Shown: piece after piece, positions 10,102 through 19,823 of the stretch
How the letters are laid out: every line of letters starts with the position of its first letter
Numbering within the stretch: the first letter of the stretch is position 1
Position numbers and translations under genes: made by a program
Notes under the pieces: model-generated
The model's database searches: none
What the model was told of the DNA's origin: nothing
What the model saw: only the letters and a program-made list of their open reading frames with translations
Origin: a virus
Virus record (IMG/VR): IMGVR_UViG_3300022925_000008
Coordinates: 1-64,000 of that record
Reading direction: 5' to 3' (one strand)
Length of the DNA: 64,000 bases

Positions 10102-11484
10102 TTAATATCTAATTACTATTTTCAAATCTTGCTGAGAAACGTTTTCTCTTGGGACTGCAGTTCGGTTATCTATGTAAATTAATTCGCCGCTAAATTTATC
10201 AATATCTGGGAAGATTTCCCTATTTGAAGAAAGCGTTGTTCCACTCGCACCACCCTCACTTGTGACAACCATATTTCCTGTAAACGGCGAATATCCCGTT
10301 GAGTCGTTTTGGTGATAAGTTAAATATCCTATACCAGCACTATCAAAGTATTTATCTACCACTGCTCGGGGCGTTGGAATGCCGGTGCCTGTTATAACAT
10401 CGTCAATGGCAAAACTACCTGTCAACCCAGACATTTTAAACCCATCCAGAAAAATTCCAGTATTGGCAGTATACGCGGAATCGCCGACATGATTATAAAT
10501 CAATGGGTTTTTCAGCAAAGCCATTTGTCTAAAATCTTGTCCACCTGCAATAATGGTTCCCGTTTCGTCGTTGATCAGACGAACATTGAACATATGTCTT
10601 GTGGCACGAAGGTCTATTGTGGGGTCTCCGCCCAGACCCAACGGCGGTCCAAGAATCGGTACACATTCACCAAGTCCATCAACAATTGCCTCAGCATAAT
10701 CGTAACCAGTTCCGAACAACCATCCACCAGAACCATTACTGTCAACTTCAACTGATATTAGATTACCAGCATTATCAATAGAAGCTCTTGCTTGCGCTTG
10801 AGTTCCATTTCCAACAACCGTAACCGTCGGGGGAGTAACATAAGAAGCAGAGCCATTATTTGTGACTTTATATCCAACTATTTGTTGGGGGGTTGCTGCA
10901 TCTTGAATGCTTTTCTGTTGAATTATTGTTGCTTCGTCTTCAGGGCCAGCAGAATCAACATATCGTACGGGCATAAATTTAGTTGTCACATATTTGTCAG
11001 TATCACCAACGCTGATGGTATACATGAATTTCCAGAAATATCCATCGGCAGTCTTAAATGGGTTTACTGATACACCAGTTGGTTCAACAATTGATGGTAT
11101 TATGTTACCCGCGCCATCGATGCCAGAACGCAAACACATATAAACTTGGTTCAACTGAGTAATAACATAATATTTTGTGTTGTCGGTAACATCAGTTACG
11201 GTATCATCGTAGGCTTGATAAATTGTGCCTGACTGCCAGTTATACCTCGGAATAACATAAGATAAATTGAATACTCGTTTGGCAGACTGCATGGAAAGTC
11301 TAGTCTGTCTACTATAAGAAATAGATTGCAAATTATCTTGAAGAGATACTCCAGGCGGAGTATCTGTGTTGTTCCATTGTTCTGACCTTCCGACACAAAT
11401 ATAGTAAGTGTCTCCAGAATCATACGTTTTTTTAAGATTTCCAGACAGTTGTCTTTTAAAATCGTCTGTTATAGTTGCAGTCAT
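10102..11484 (-). CDS. 8: Baseplate wedge protein gp8
   Basis: A 460-residue homologue of T4 gp8, which forms part of each of the six baseplate wedges. Landmarks shared with T4 gp8, in order, are a YICVGRSEQW segment near the N terminus (T4: FITFGRSEPW), VIPRYNW (T4: VIPRRDW), GYFWKFMYTI (T4: GYVWEYLFEI), a late FRQMALLKNPL segment (T4: FRQISIITNPL), and a C-terminal GELIYIDNR followed by a hydrophobic strand (T4: GEMIYMENR). It is about 125 residues longer than the T4 protein, with the extra length in the middle. It lies between the gp9/gp10-like gene and the DUF4815 gene. Confidence 0.85.
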   Translation of the reverse strand: MTATITDDFKRQLSGNLKKTYDSGDTYYICVGRSEQWNNTDTPPGVSLQDNLQSISYSRQTRLSMQSAKRVFNLSYVIPRYNWQSGTIYQAYDDTVTDVTDNTKYYVITQLNQVYMCLRSGIDGAGNIIPSIVEPTGVSVNPFKTADGYFWKFMYTISVGDTDKYVTTKFMPVRYVDSAGPEDEATIIQQKSIQDAATPQQIVGYKVTNNGSASYVTPPTVTVVGNGTQAQARASIDNAGNLISVEVDSNGSGGWLFGTGYDYAEAIVDGLGECVPILGPPLGLGGDPTIDLRATRHMFNVRLINDETGTIIAGGQDFRQMALLKNPLIYNHVGDSAYTANTGIFLDGFKMSGLTGSFAIDDVITGTGIPTPRAVVDKYFDSAGIGYLTYHQNDSTGYSPFTGNMVVTSEGGASGTTLSSNREIFPDIDKFSGELIYIDNRTAVPRENVSQQDLKIVIRY

Positions 11485-11497
11485 GTTATCTAGCCTT

Positions 11498-12517
11498 TTA
11501 TCCTAATGTTACATCGCTTGTGTTTACAACATACCAATAAGTGCCATCCCATATAAGGTGAGCAGTTTTATTTGCCCCTAATTCGAACCAATTTCCTTGA
11601 GCAAAACTAGTGGGAGTAACCCGTAATGTATTTGAAGCAATTCTACTTGTTATGTATTTTACTTCTCCAATCACCGATCCGTCAGGAAGGTTTTGGAAGA
11701 CAGCTCCAACAGGGTCGGCGTCATCTTGAATTATATACGGCTCTGTTGCGCTATACGTAGAATTGTTTGATGTCTCCGCAACAGTCGCGTTTCCTTCGCC
11801 GAATGCAACTCGGAGAGACAATAAGGTTGCACCAGCCCCCTTACCTCTTAACCGAAGATCCACATCAGTGTCTGATCCGGTCGGGATCAAATCAATTGGG
11901 TTTCCGGTTAATGAATTAGAAATAGACAACGAATTGACAGGAATTAATCCTGAGGTGCGATCTTCCAAATTCAACATTGGAGCGCCACCGTAAGTCTTTA
12001 TGTCGCCTTCTATTCTTGGACTAATTAACTGATCAGAATCTAAAACCTTATTGCTAATTGTTTGTGGATGACTAGCAAAAACAAATTCATCGTCACTACC
12101 CAATAAAGGAAGGGTGATGTTTCTATTATCAATAAGTTCACTTGGTACGACAGAATACTGGTGCGTGTTTGTGGTATCGCCAAATTTTGGAGTAACCAAC
12201 ACAGGGGTTTCTAAAGTTTTGTTTTTTAAAGTCTGTGTCGCTGAATCAATAACAAAATCACCCGTATAATTAGGAACCTTTGCAAAGTTATTTTGAGTTG
12301 GCGAAATAACTGATATATTAGTTTTGAATGTCTGCGCCGGATTCGAAATATTTATGCTAGCACTATCAAAATCGATTAACTCAGACAAAGATAAATCCGA
12401 ACCAAACTTTCCATATAGTTCAGCGAAATTAGCGTTTAATTTAACACCAGCAGAACGAAGGGAATCTCCAGTTCCATCATTTGCCGTTGTTCCCGTGAAA
12501 ATAGTTTGTCTTGCCAT
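11498..12517 (-). CDS. Baseplate fibre-connector protein with gp9/gp10-type N terminus
   Basis: A 339-residue protein beginning with ANDGTGDSLRSAGVKLNANF, the motif that opens T4 gp10 (DDGTGDYLRKGGIKINENF) and, in a diverged form, gp9. These domains plug long- or short-tail-fibre attachment proteins into the baseplate wedge. The middle has repeated LKNKTLETP/ISNKVLDSDQLISP segments of the kind seen in fibre shafts. The C terminus (WFELGANKTAHLIWDGTYWYVVN) resembles the beta domain that closes the first part of gp10. A late promoter octamer lies at 12543-12550. Whether it does the job of gp9 or gp10 cannot be decided from sequence alone. Confidence 0.7.
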   Translation of the reverse strand: MARQTIFTGTTANDGTGDSLRSAGVKLNANFAELYGKFGSDLSLSELIDFDSASINISNPAQTFKTNISVISPTQNNFAKVPNYTGDFVIDSATQTLKNKTLETPVLVTPKFGDTTNTHQYSVVPSELIDNRNITLPLLGSDDEFVFASHPQTISNKVLDSDQLISPRIEGDIKTYGGAPMLNLEDRTSGLIPVNSLSISNSLTGNPIDLIPTGSDTDVDLRLRGKGAGATLLSLRVAFGEGNATVAETSNNSTYSATEPYIIQDDADPVGAVFQNLPDGSVIGEVKYITSRIASNTLRVTPTSFAQGNWFELGANKTAHLIWDGTYWYVVNTSDVTLG

Positions 12518-12542
12518 TTTGAAATCCAGTTTAATCTTTGGT

Positions 12543-12550
12543 TATTTATA
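12543..12550 (-). promoter_or_regulatory. T4-type late promoter
   Basis: The minus strand reads TATAAATA, the T4 late-promoter octamer, 26 bases before the start of the gp9/gp10-like gene, in the gap between it and the preceding structural gene. No -35 element is expected for this promoter class. Confidence 0.7.
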
Positions 12551-12553
12551 AGG

Positions 12554-13678
12554 TTATTGCCTATCCATCGTCGTTAATCCACCACGGAACACATTAGTCG
12601 TTGGCGAAGAGTCCGCGGAGAAGTCAATGTCATGTCCAAGAACTTGATCAGAATCAGGAATGCCAACAAGTGCATCAACATCAAAGGTTGGGTATGATGG
12701 CACATACGCGGAAGCGTAATCAACGCCAGGAATACCCGCAGGTCTATATGTTGGTTTATCGCCATTAACAACAAAACCGCCAACTGTTCTAAGAAGCGAA
12801 GAATTGAACCTAGAGATATCTTGGATAGAAAGACTGCTATCAAATTGATCTTGATGGAACCTATCCAAATCAGTCTTAACTTCTCCTATCATTGTCCTAT
12901 CTGAGTCAAAAACGTTAAATCCTGCTTCCGCCTGATCTTCGCCTAATGTAGAAGATCCTGAAAATCCTGATAATGTTGGTACGATAGGATCTAGCGGACC
13001 AGCACTATCCATAAGGTCGTATCCATCGAACACTAGAGGTATAGCATTACCCAACGCATCGTTTCGAGCATAAGAACCAAACCCAAGCTCGCTGATAATC
13101 TGCAATTCTCCCCCAAGATAAAACCCTGCAGGATGAACAAAAAGTTTATATATTTCTTTCCATTCAGTGATTGGTATACCAACTTTGATTAGAATAGCAT
13201 AAGTTTGATATAGTTTATCGTCGGTTATAAATTTGAAACTATCAGGGCCAATCTTAGAATCATTTAGTTTGAAAATGTTTTCTTTCGTATAAACAACTTC
13301 TGGATCTTGTTGATAGAACGTTCGAAAAAATTGTTGAATAGAAAGTTTAGAACCCTTTGATTTGTATAACGAGCTCGATATTTTTGCAGCTGCTCTTTTA
13401 TCTTTGAAACCCTGAAAATAACTTTCCCCCAAAAGAAGTTCATCTTCCATAAATCCTAAAAGAACTTCGTCCGTCTCACTAATGTCTTTTGATTCGAATA
13501 GATGATCGACCAATTCTGCTGGTGAATCTGTTGATTCTAAAAATTCATAATAAGTTTCTAGAAAATTAATAAATTTGGGGTAGTCAATCGGAAAACTATC
13601 AGGAAGAATTTCCCGCACCCTTCTATCATAGAGAGATATTTCTCTTCGGTTTTTTTCTTTATATCCTCGGTGTGACAT
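12554..13678 (-). CDS. Baseplate structural protein in the gp7 position
   Basis: A 374-residue protein lying directly after gp6, where T4 has gp7. The N-terminal 200 residues are helical and conserved-looking (LPDSFPIDYPKFINFLETYYEF, then KGSKLSIQQFFRTFYQQDPEV). The C-terminal part is an extended, proline- and aspartate-rich tail. No clear match to T4 gp7 (over 1000 residues) can be seen, so any equivalence is positional only. It is probably a wedge component, given its place between gp6 and gp8. Two bases separate it from the gp6 start region, consistent with one operon. Confidence 0.6.
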   Translation of the reverse strand: MSHRGYKEKNRREISLYDRRVREILPDSFPIDYPKFINFLETYYEFLESTDSPAELVDHLFESKDISETDEVLLGFMEDELLLGESYFQGFKDKRAAAKISSSLYKSKGSKLSIQQFFRTFYQQDPEVVYTKENIFKLNDSKIGPDSFKFITDDKLYQTYAILIKVGIPITEWKEIYKLFVHPAGFYLGGELQIISELGFGSYARNDALGNAIPLVFDGYDLMDSAGPLDPIVPTLSGFSGSSTLGEDQAEAGFNVFDSDRTMIGEVKTDLDRFHQDQFDSSLSIQDISRFNSSLLRTVGGFVVNGDKPTYRPAGIPGVDYASAYVPSYPTFDVDALVGIPDSDQVLGHDIDFSADSSPTTNVFRGGLTTMDRQ

Positions 13679-13680
13679 TA

Positions 13681-15558
13681 TTAATTACTTTCAACAATTA
13701 CTGGTCTAGTCAAAGAAAGTTCAGTATCATATTCTAATATACTATTTCTTACTGGTGATATTGCACTTTGGTTTGCGGGAAGAACAGATATCTTGATATA
13801 TGGTACGTTATTAGTGATATTTTGCGGAGCAAATCCAACTAGTCTTAGCGTCCCAGAAACAGCGTCATAAGTTCCGATATTAGAAAGAAAAGGCGAAGAG
13901 TTCGCTTGATCGATTATTTGAATAATATTGCTATTTAATTTGTTTCTCAAAAAACACGTTCTGTTGGCATAAGTGAATAATGAAGAAGTAATTATATACT
14001 CTTTATCGTCGGGCGCAGCAATAGCGACTGGAAACCTTATCAAATAATCCGTCGTAATCCCAAACCTGCTTGTAACTGTTTGACCGTCCGCAGAAACTAT
14101 TTGTGGAGTCAACCTTTGTTGCATTCTAATTTCAGATCTACTTGATAACACAGAAGGATCAACTTTATCGATTTCTGTTAAAAGATTTGACCTTCTAAAT
14201 GATTTGGAAAATTTGCCAATATTATTATCAAAGTAATCATCAACGGCTGATTGAACATTTGCTTTGATAGCGTTAGAACCAAGAGTTGTGAATTTTGGAT
14301 TATATTGGTAAAATACCCTTGCTTCAATGTAAGTAATTACTGGATCGACAAAGCGAAGGTTAAAAGAAACGATAGAAAGGTTATTTACATACTCTCTAAT
14401 TTGTATTTTCAATGCAGCAATTTCTGCAGGAGTCAATCCGTTAATGAAATTTATTGAAGTGAACACTGCTCCATATTCAGGAACATCAGCGTCTTCCCCA
14501 CCCCAAGACTGAATTTCTTCAATGTATTGATCAAAGTTTCGGAAAATCAACGTTGAATAATCTGACGCAGTTACCATTCTATTTTGAGTGGTATATTGAA
14601 ATGGTGCGTTTTTTCTAATAGATTCGTTTGTCTCTTTTTCCGATCCACCAATAGAACTAAAGATGGTGGTATTGTCTATAACTGCTTCAATTAGATCACC
14701 ATTAGTTTTTGTAACCTCAAGTTGTTCTGTTGAAGTGAAAACCTTTGCACCATTAGCAATACTGCCGCTACAAGAAATATATTCAACTTCAACTTTGTTC
14801 CCGGCCGAAGGAGTGATACCTAATGTATTTCCGTTACCAAAAGATAGTTCATAAAAACCGTTTGGGGTTTCTTTTAAAACATATATTTGTGAATCGGACG
14901 TAATTGCTGTTGCCAGTTCTAGGTTGGTATATATGGTATATTCTACTGCCGAAGCGTTCTCGAAAACTTTAATTATTGCTGTATTTAAATCTAAATTCTT
15001 ATCCGGAATAACATACAATTCTGTTTCGCTAACAGGTCCAACTATGAAGGTTTTTGTTTTTCTAGTGCCTTCATAAATTGGGATATTTGTTGGGGTTTGA
15101 GAAGAAGAGAGTTCGAACGTATAATTTCCGCCGCCGTCATTGGACGCTGTAATCTGATCTCGAGTTTGGAAAGTATATGTAATGTCATTTACCGAAGATG
15201 TAAATGTAAATCCTGGGTCAATAGTTATTTTTTGCGGTAGGTTGGTGCCAGTCAAAGTAGTCTTCATATTAACATATGCGATTGACGAACTTCTGGATCC
15301 AGGAACATAACCGATTGCTTCCGATAAAGAAACAAGAGAACTTCTCAATTGAGCAGTTCCTAAAAACGATTCATTTAAAGCATAGTTGGCAATCAAAGCA
15401 TTATAGTGAGTATTATACGCAAGAACGTCTAAAAGATTAGACAACCCAGAAGCCTCAAATTCATAATCGGTGAATTCTTCTTTTGCGGCAAAGAAAGTCT
15501 TAAGATTGTTTTTAATTGTATCAAAATCAAGCGCAGTTGATTTAATTGTTGTTGCCAT
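13681..15558 (-). CDS. 6: Baseplate wedge protein gp6
   Basis: A 625-residue protein, close in length to T4 gp6 (660). The N terminus carries the signature of the gp6/J-like baseplate family: DYEFEASGLSNLLDVLAYN, then NYALNESFLGTAQLRSSLVSL and AIGYVPGSRSSS. The family dimerises to form the continuous inner ring that joins the six wedges. The order gp25 then gp6 is the usual T4-like arrangement, and the two genes are one base apart. The identification is strong. Confidence 0.9.
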   Translation of the reverse strand: MATTIKSTALDFDTIKNNLKTFFAAKEEFTDYEFEASGLSNLLDVLAYNTHYNALIANYALNESFLGTAQLRSSLVSLSEAIGYVPGSRSSSIAYVNMKTTLTGTNLPQKITIDPGFTFTSSVNDITYTFQTRDQITASNDGGGNYTFELSSSQTPTNIPIYEGTRKTKTFIVGPVSETELYVIPDKNLDLNTAIIKVFENASAVEYTIYTNLELATAITSDSQIYVLKETPNGFYELSFGNGNTLGITPSAGNKVEVEYISCSGSIANGAKVFTSTEQLEVTKTNGDLIEAVIDNTTIFSSIGGSEKETNESIRKNAPFQYTTQNRMVTASDYSTLIFRNFDQYIEEIQSWGGEDADVPEYGAVFTSINFINGLTPAEIAALKIQIREYVNNLSIVSFNLRFVDPVITYIEARVFYQYNPKFTTLGSNAIKANVQSAVDDYFDNNIGKFSKSFRRSNLLTEIDKVDPSVLSSRSEIRMQQRLTPQIVSADGQTVTSRFGITTDYLIRFPVAIAAPDDKEYIITSSLFTYANRTCFLRNKLNSNIIQIIDQANSSPFLSNIGTYDAVSGTLRLVGFAPQNITNNVPYIKISVLPANQSAISPVRNSILEYDTELSLTRPVIVESN

Positions 15559-15559
15559 T

Positions 15560-16003
15560 TTATCTTAACCTCGAAACTGTAGTTTCAAATGAAACTGTTT
15601 GTTCTGTGTTTCTAACCTGAAATTTTAATAGTATTGTAATCAAATTCATGTTTTCTTGAGATTTTACATCTATCTTTCTTATAATAGCTCTAGGTTCATA
15701 CGCTTCAATTGTGCTTTTTATTCTTTCGATCAATTCGCCTGCAGTATTATCATCCGCCAACTCGAAAAGATAACTTCGAAGGTCAACCCCAAAGTCTGGG
15801 TCAAAAGGTTTGTCAAATCTGTTGCTTATCAATATGTTCTTGACCGCTTGTTTCACAGCAGCAGTTTCGGTTTTTTTAAAAACATTTCCAACATTGTTAG
15901 CGGTAAATGACAAATCTAGATCTTTGTATACTGTCTTCCGAGAACTAGTAATACTTATTTTACTAATATCTGCGTCTTCTTGAGAAAATACTTTAGTTGC
16001 CAT
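15560..16003 (-). CDS. 25: Baseplate wedge protein gp25
   Basis: A 147-residue member of the gp25/lysozyme-like baseplate family. The typical core is visible: NRFDKPFDPDFGVDLRSYLFEL, then an EPRAIIRKIDV segment and a C-terminal pair of strands. T4 gp25 is 132 residues and clamps the wedge to the sheath-attachment region; the lysozyme-like label of the family does not imply activity. A late promoter octamer lies at 16031-16038, overlapping the end of the upstream gene. Confidence 0.88.
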   Translation of the reverse strand: MATKVFSQEDADISKISITSSRKTVYKDLDLSFTANNVGNVFKKTETAAVKQAVKNILISNRFDKPFDPDFGVDLRSYLFELADDNTAGELIERIKSTIEAYEPRAIIRKIDVKSQENMNLITILLKFQVRNTEQTVSFETTVSRLR

Positions 16004-16030
16004 TTTATTATCTTATTATAGAACTGGTTT

Positions 16031-16038
16031 TATTTATA
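16031..16038 (-). promoter_or_regulatory. T4-type late promoter
   Basis: A perfect TATAAATA on the minus strand, 28 bases upstream of the gp25 start and overlapping the last codons of the upstream gene. It gives gp25-gp6 their own late transcript. Confidence 0.7.
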
Positions 16039-16618
16039 ATGCAGGTAAGACTTCTAGCAGCTCATTTTTTGATAAAAGTGCTCCATTATATGTTGTGCTC
16101 AAAGTTTTGTCGAAAGAAATGTTAAAAGTTTCGTTTGCAACAGGCATAATCAATATTATTTGACAAGAGAGTTTTCCTGATGGATCGAACGTATCATAAT
16201 CTAAAATCATTTCTTGATATGGTTGGTAATCTTTCCAGTATTCTGCAAGGTCAAACGACATCTCGAGGTCGATCTCTCCGTTTTTACCAATCAATTGGTA
16301 TACTATTGCTCGCCCAGTCTGCTTGTATTCATTAATTCCTGTTGGTACTTCATCAATTGCTGGTTTGTAAATACCCTCAGCAACAATTAACCGATTCTTA
16401 GCAAACTGTTTGTTGGAAATTGCGCTTTTCATCGCTTCGGCTTGTAGATATAATTGACGAGCAATAAGCGTTCTGTCCCCAGTAAGATTTTCAAACTGAA
16501 CCCGAGTTCCTGGCGCACCCAAGAATTTGGCAATAGTAATTCCTGGCGCAAGAGCGGTAGAAGAAGTAATTTCAGATCTAAAGTTCGGATTGTATACCGG
16601 ATCAACCAAATATATCAT
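16034..16618 (-). CDS. Hub-adjacent structural protein, possibly a degenerate peptidase-like fold
   Basis: A 194-residue protein between the spike gene and gp25. It opens with YLVDPVYNPNFRSEITSS and has a central helix (LYLQAEAMKSAISN) followed by LIVAEGIYKP and a TGRAIVYQL strand. That order of a helix, a 'V..G.Y' strand and a 'GRA' strand recalls the M15 D-Ala-D-Ala carboxypeptidase layout, but the zinc-binding histidines expected near GRA are not present. It may be a non-catalytic structural relative; this is a weak inference. It shares an ATGA overlap with the spike gene, so the two are translationally coupled. Confidence 0.55.
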   Translation of the reverse strand: MIYLVDPVYNPNFRSEITSSTALAPGITIAKFLGAPGTRVQFENLTGDRTLIARQLYLQAEAMKSAISNKQFAKNRLIVAEGIYKPAIDEVPTGINEYKQTGRAIVYQLIGKNGEIDLEMSFDLAEYWKDYQPYQEMILDYDTFDPSGKLSCQIILIMPVANETFNISFDKTLSTTYNGALLSKNELLEVLPAL

Positions 16619-18069
16619 GACGGAGTAAACCTCTTGCTTCTGTTTTCTGATGGGTTATTGCCAAGCAACGTTCGTCCAAACCTCAAAGAAGGTTTCTTAC
16701 TGGACGCTCTTCCCAATGCTGGTGGTCTTTGATCTGCATAACTAGAAGACAATCTTCCCTCGCCAATCAATGCGCCAATAAATTTTTCATTATTAAAAAT
16801 AGATGGATCTCTTAACTTCGAACGTATCTCGTGAATGCTAGGTTCTCTTGTCATAAGGTTGTCGTAATCGTCTGACTTCAAGATTTCTAGTTTTAATTCA
16901 TCTCCTGGATCAACCTGAACATCTCGTATGCCATAATTACCTGAGGATAATATTGGAGTCATAATAGCGGTGGTTGGCATATCCGCTGTTCTTTGTATTT
17001 GTATGTATGGCATTTTCGTAGGATACGTTTTAGCATCCCTCTCCTTAGATGCCCCAGTAGCTGTTTCTACTTCAGCAGGGGCTGATTGTGCGAAAGAAGC
17101 TTCTCCCGCCTTATTGGCAAAATCGGATGTGATTGCTTCTGTCGCTTTACCGATAAAGGTTCCATAGTAAGTCGTACCTCCGATTCCAGCGCCCTCTGGA
17201 GGTCCAGAGTAAGTTTTGCCGTAATGGTCGATATAATGCCCACCGATTGTTCCTGTAACGCCCAAAACGCTTACAGTGTCTCCGTTAATGTTGGTGATTT
17301 GAGAAGAAGCAACCCATTCGTCAACCGCAGTAGTTACTAATTTTGTTCCTGCCGTAAATTCTACAGACTTCTCAACATAGTTTTTTTGATCACCTTTAAC
17401 AAATACATTGCGGTCAGACAACAGAGTTTCTGTATTGACGTCAATAACTTTAAGATTGCGCGAACCTTTGACGGTATGATTCTGATTCTCGTCAACAGTC
17501 TTGGTGTGATTGCGGTGTATTTTTTCTGTCTTATTGCCAGCAGTCGTAATATTAATATTGCCTTCTACTTCTAAGTTATAATCTCCTGCAATTTTAACAT
17601 TGACATTACCTTTGTATACTAGATCTGCTTGACCCTCAACAATAACAACGTCATCACCACCAGTGATTGATACTTTTTTATTCACAGACGAGAACAATAC
17701 GCTTCCGTCAGCGCGTAACTCAACTCCAGCGCCAGTTCGATGTTTTATTAGTATACGCTCTCCGCCTGGAGTATCATCAACATGTATGGCATGACCTGCT
17801 GGGGTTTCTTGCACTTGGTTGTGTGGATATAGAGAAGGTTTTTGATCAGAGAACTCGATTGAAATTCCATAGTCCCCGCCGCCAGAAAACAATTCTTCAA
17901 TTCTTTCCCCTCGAGCAGATTTATTAATAGAAGAACCGAAATAATATTCTCTATCTGGGTATTCACCGTTAGCGTCGGAAAATCCGTCTCTCGGTATTCC
18001 AATAGAATTTTCTCTACCTTCACCCAAGTCTAACGATCTTGAACTGAAATTGTCTCTATTGTTGGTCAT
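16615..18069 (-). CDS. Central spike protein, gp5 C-terminal beta-helix-like
   Basis: A 484-residue protein. Residues roughly 80-290 form a run of short beta strands with a period near eight residues (GGERILIKHRTGAGVELRAD; NHTVKGSRNLKVIDVNTETL), the pattern of the triple-stranded beta-helix of T4 gp5C and of VgrG spikes. The C-terminal third is polar and proline-rich (MPYIQIQRTADMPTTAI). Here the needle is a protein separate from the OB-fold/lysozyme protein encoded at 19823-20755. It lies directly after the amidase gene and overlaps it by one base (TAATG). The spike role is inferred from the repeat pattern and position. Confidence 0.7.
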   Translation of the reverse strand: MTNNRDNFSSRSLDLGEGRENSIGIPRDGFSDANGEYPDREYYFGSSINKSARGERIEELFSGGGDYGISIEFSDQKPSLYPHNQVQETPAGHAIHVDDTPGGERILIKHRTGAGVELRADGSVLFSSVNKKVSITGGDDVVIVEGQADLVYKGNVNVKIAGDYNLEVEGNINITTAGNKTEKIHRNHTKTVDENQNHTVKGSRNLKVIDVNTETLLSDRNVFVKGDQKNYVEKSVEFTAGTKLVTTAVDEWVASSQITNINGDTVSVLGVTGTIGGHYIDHYGKTYSGPPEGAGIGGTTYYGTFIGKATEAITSDFANKAGEASFAQSAPAEVETATGASKERDAKTYPTKMPYIQIQRTADMPTTAIMTPILSSGNYGIRDVQVDPGDELKLEILKSDDYDNLMTREPSIHEIRSKLRDPSIFNNEKFIGALIGEGRLSSSYADQRPPALGRASSKKPSLRFGRTLLGNNPSENRSKRFTPS

Positions 18070-19823
18070 TATGTAATTCTCGTATTATTAATTTCAGAAG
18101 AAGTAAAAGGAGACTGACTGTATGTATTTGAGAATAAACTTTTCTTTCCAAACACATCATCAACATAATCTCTAACGTCAAATCCAGGGTCTTCTTCATT
18201 GATGTCTAAATCGTTATGTCCTAGTATCTGTCCTCCTGGATACGCTAGGTAGAAAGCTCTGCAGATTTCTTGGAAAGAAGACATTTGACTTCTTGTTAAA
18301 GATGACGATGACCTATATTCTATTGGATTTGGGGTTCCAGAAGCACAATTTAACCCGCCAACAAATACAACGCCAATGCTTCTAGAATTATGTCCATTTA
18401 TTTGGGCGTGTTCGCCTTCAACTCCAGGCGGTCTTCCACGCTGCACCGAACCATCTCTTCTAATAACATAATGATAACCAATGCCTCTATAACCCAATTT
18501 AATAAAATTTTCATTGATTTCTTCAGAACCGATGTTAGAGTTTGTGTATGTATCGCTCCAATGAAAAACCATTTCTGTGATTTCTCTGTTTATGTTTTTA
18601 AATTCAGCTTCTAATTCTTCGAAGGAGGATACAAATGAAAAAACAAATTCTTTCGCACCAACTCCATTATTCCACTTAGAATTATCTTGACCCACTCTGA
18701 ATGGGTCTGCAAAAACGCTGTTGCTGGTGTCAACAATTACTGATCCCGCTACTGTAGTATCCAAATCTAACAAAAACTTCTCAATTTCTTTTGTCGATTT
18801 GCCGGTGCTTTCTCTTAAAATCTTTGTTGCTTCAACTCTTTGATTTGGAGTTCCTTGTGCTAATTCGGCAATTCGGTTTTGATCACTTGGAGAAATATCA
18901 ATGCCAGAATTTCTAAATGTATTTGCAAGACTTTTCGGGTCAACTTTTTGAACCAAATCTTGTGCAAACCCCAAATCCGACTTAGGAAAAACGCGAGAAA
19001 TATCACTTTGAAATTGATTTGTTTTATTGACAACACCAGCTCGAGTGTTCGAATAATCTCTCACCGATTTAAATAGATCTTTTGGATTAGTCGCTCCGGA
19101 AACAAGGTTCAACGTTTTTGATAAGTTAGAAACTGTTCCGCCATTGTTCATCATACTAGCAACGTCTGCTATAGCATTTGCACCCTCGGCGGAAACAGAA
19201 TCGAGAGCTGAATCCGAAGCAGTCGAACCATCAGTAATTGCGGTAGAAACCATTTGATCAACAACTGCTTGCGTTCTAAAGGAAACAGCATTGACGGAAC
19301 TAGGATTAGAGAACGCTCCGATCTTTCCAGGTAACGATCCTAAAGATTTTGCAACACCTTTTGCGTTAGAGGCAGAAATCATATTCTGCAAAAATCCTGG
19401 CGCTGCACCAAGACCCGTCATCTTAGAAATTATAGTAGAGATATCAGTGGCAGGTCCAGTAGTTTTTGATATTGAATCTACAGAACCGCTGTCTGTGTAT
19501 TGAATAGTAACTGAAACTCCTGGTCTTGTCGTGAGCGCACTAGTGTTAGTGTTTAATGCATTATTTATCATTCCAGGGGCAGCGCCCGAAGTTACTAATC
19601 CTTCGGTTGGATCTAAATTGATTGCACCAAGAACATCTGTTTTAGAACTAAGAGATTTAATTCCGCCAACCGTGTCACTTGTCTTTGCTCCCACTGCTGT
19701 CTGTTTTACGTCAGTGAATACTTCTTTGGTTTGTTCTGCGGCAGTGTCAACATCCCCATAAGTTTTAATTACGTTCTGGGGTAGCTTAACTGTTTCTTTT
19801 AATTTGTCTTTTGATATTGCCAT
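18069..19823 (-). CDS. Tail-associated N-acetylmuramoyl-L-alanine amidase
   Basis: A 584-residue protein. Residues 1-380 are alanine/serine-rich and helical with no recognised domain. Residues about 390-560 are an Amidase_2/PGRP-type domain. The expected zinc ligands are visible as H421 (VFHWSD), H536 (GHNDL) and D545 (the D of DPG), with the conserved YHYVIRRDGSVQRGRP and RSIGVVFVGG strands between. Enzymes of this family cut the amide between MurNAc and L-Ala of peptidoglycan. Its position between the spike gene and the gp5-like gene argues that it rides in the tail hub and opens the wall during DNA entry, not at lysis. It adds to the lysozyme-like domain of the neighbouring gp5 homologue. 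Confidence 0.82.
   Translation of the reverse strand: MAISKDKLKETVKLPQNVIKTYGDVDTAAEQTKEVFTDVKQTAVGAKTSDTVGGIKSLSSKTDVLGAINLDPTEGLVTSGAAPGMINNALNTNTSALTTRPGVSVTIQYTDSGSVDSISKTTGPATDISTIISKMTGLGAAPGFLQNMISASNAKGVAKSLGSLPGKIGAFSNPSSVNAVSFRTQAVVDQMVSTAITDGSTASDSALDSVSAEGANAIADVASMMNNGGTVSNLSKTLNLVSGATNPKDLFKSVRDYSNTRAGVVNKTNQFQSDISRVFPKSDLGFAQDLVQKVDPKSLANTFRNSGIDISPSDQNRIAELAQGTPNQRVEATKILRESTGKSTKEIEKFLLDLDTTVAGSVIVDTSNSVFADPFRVGQDNSKWNNGVGAKEFVFSFVSSFEELEAEFKNINREITEMVFHWSDTYTNSNIGSEEINENFIKLGYRGIGYHYVIRRDGSVQRGRPPGVEGEHAQINGHNSRSIGVVFVGGLNCASGTPNPIEYRSSSSLTRSQMSSFQEICRAFYLAYPGGQILGHNDLDINEEDPGFDVRDYVDDVFGKKSLFSNTYSQSPFTSSEINNTRIT

Noticed and set aside
15560-16003. Lysozyme activity for the gp25 homologue
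   Set aside because: The family name mentions lysozyme, but T4 gp25 is a structural wedge protein and no catalytic residue set is visible.
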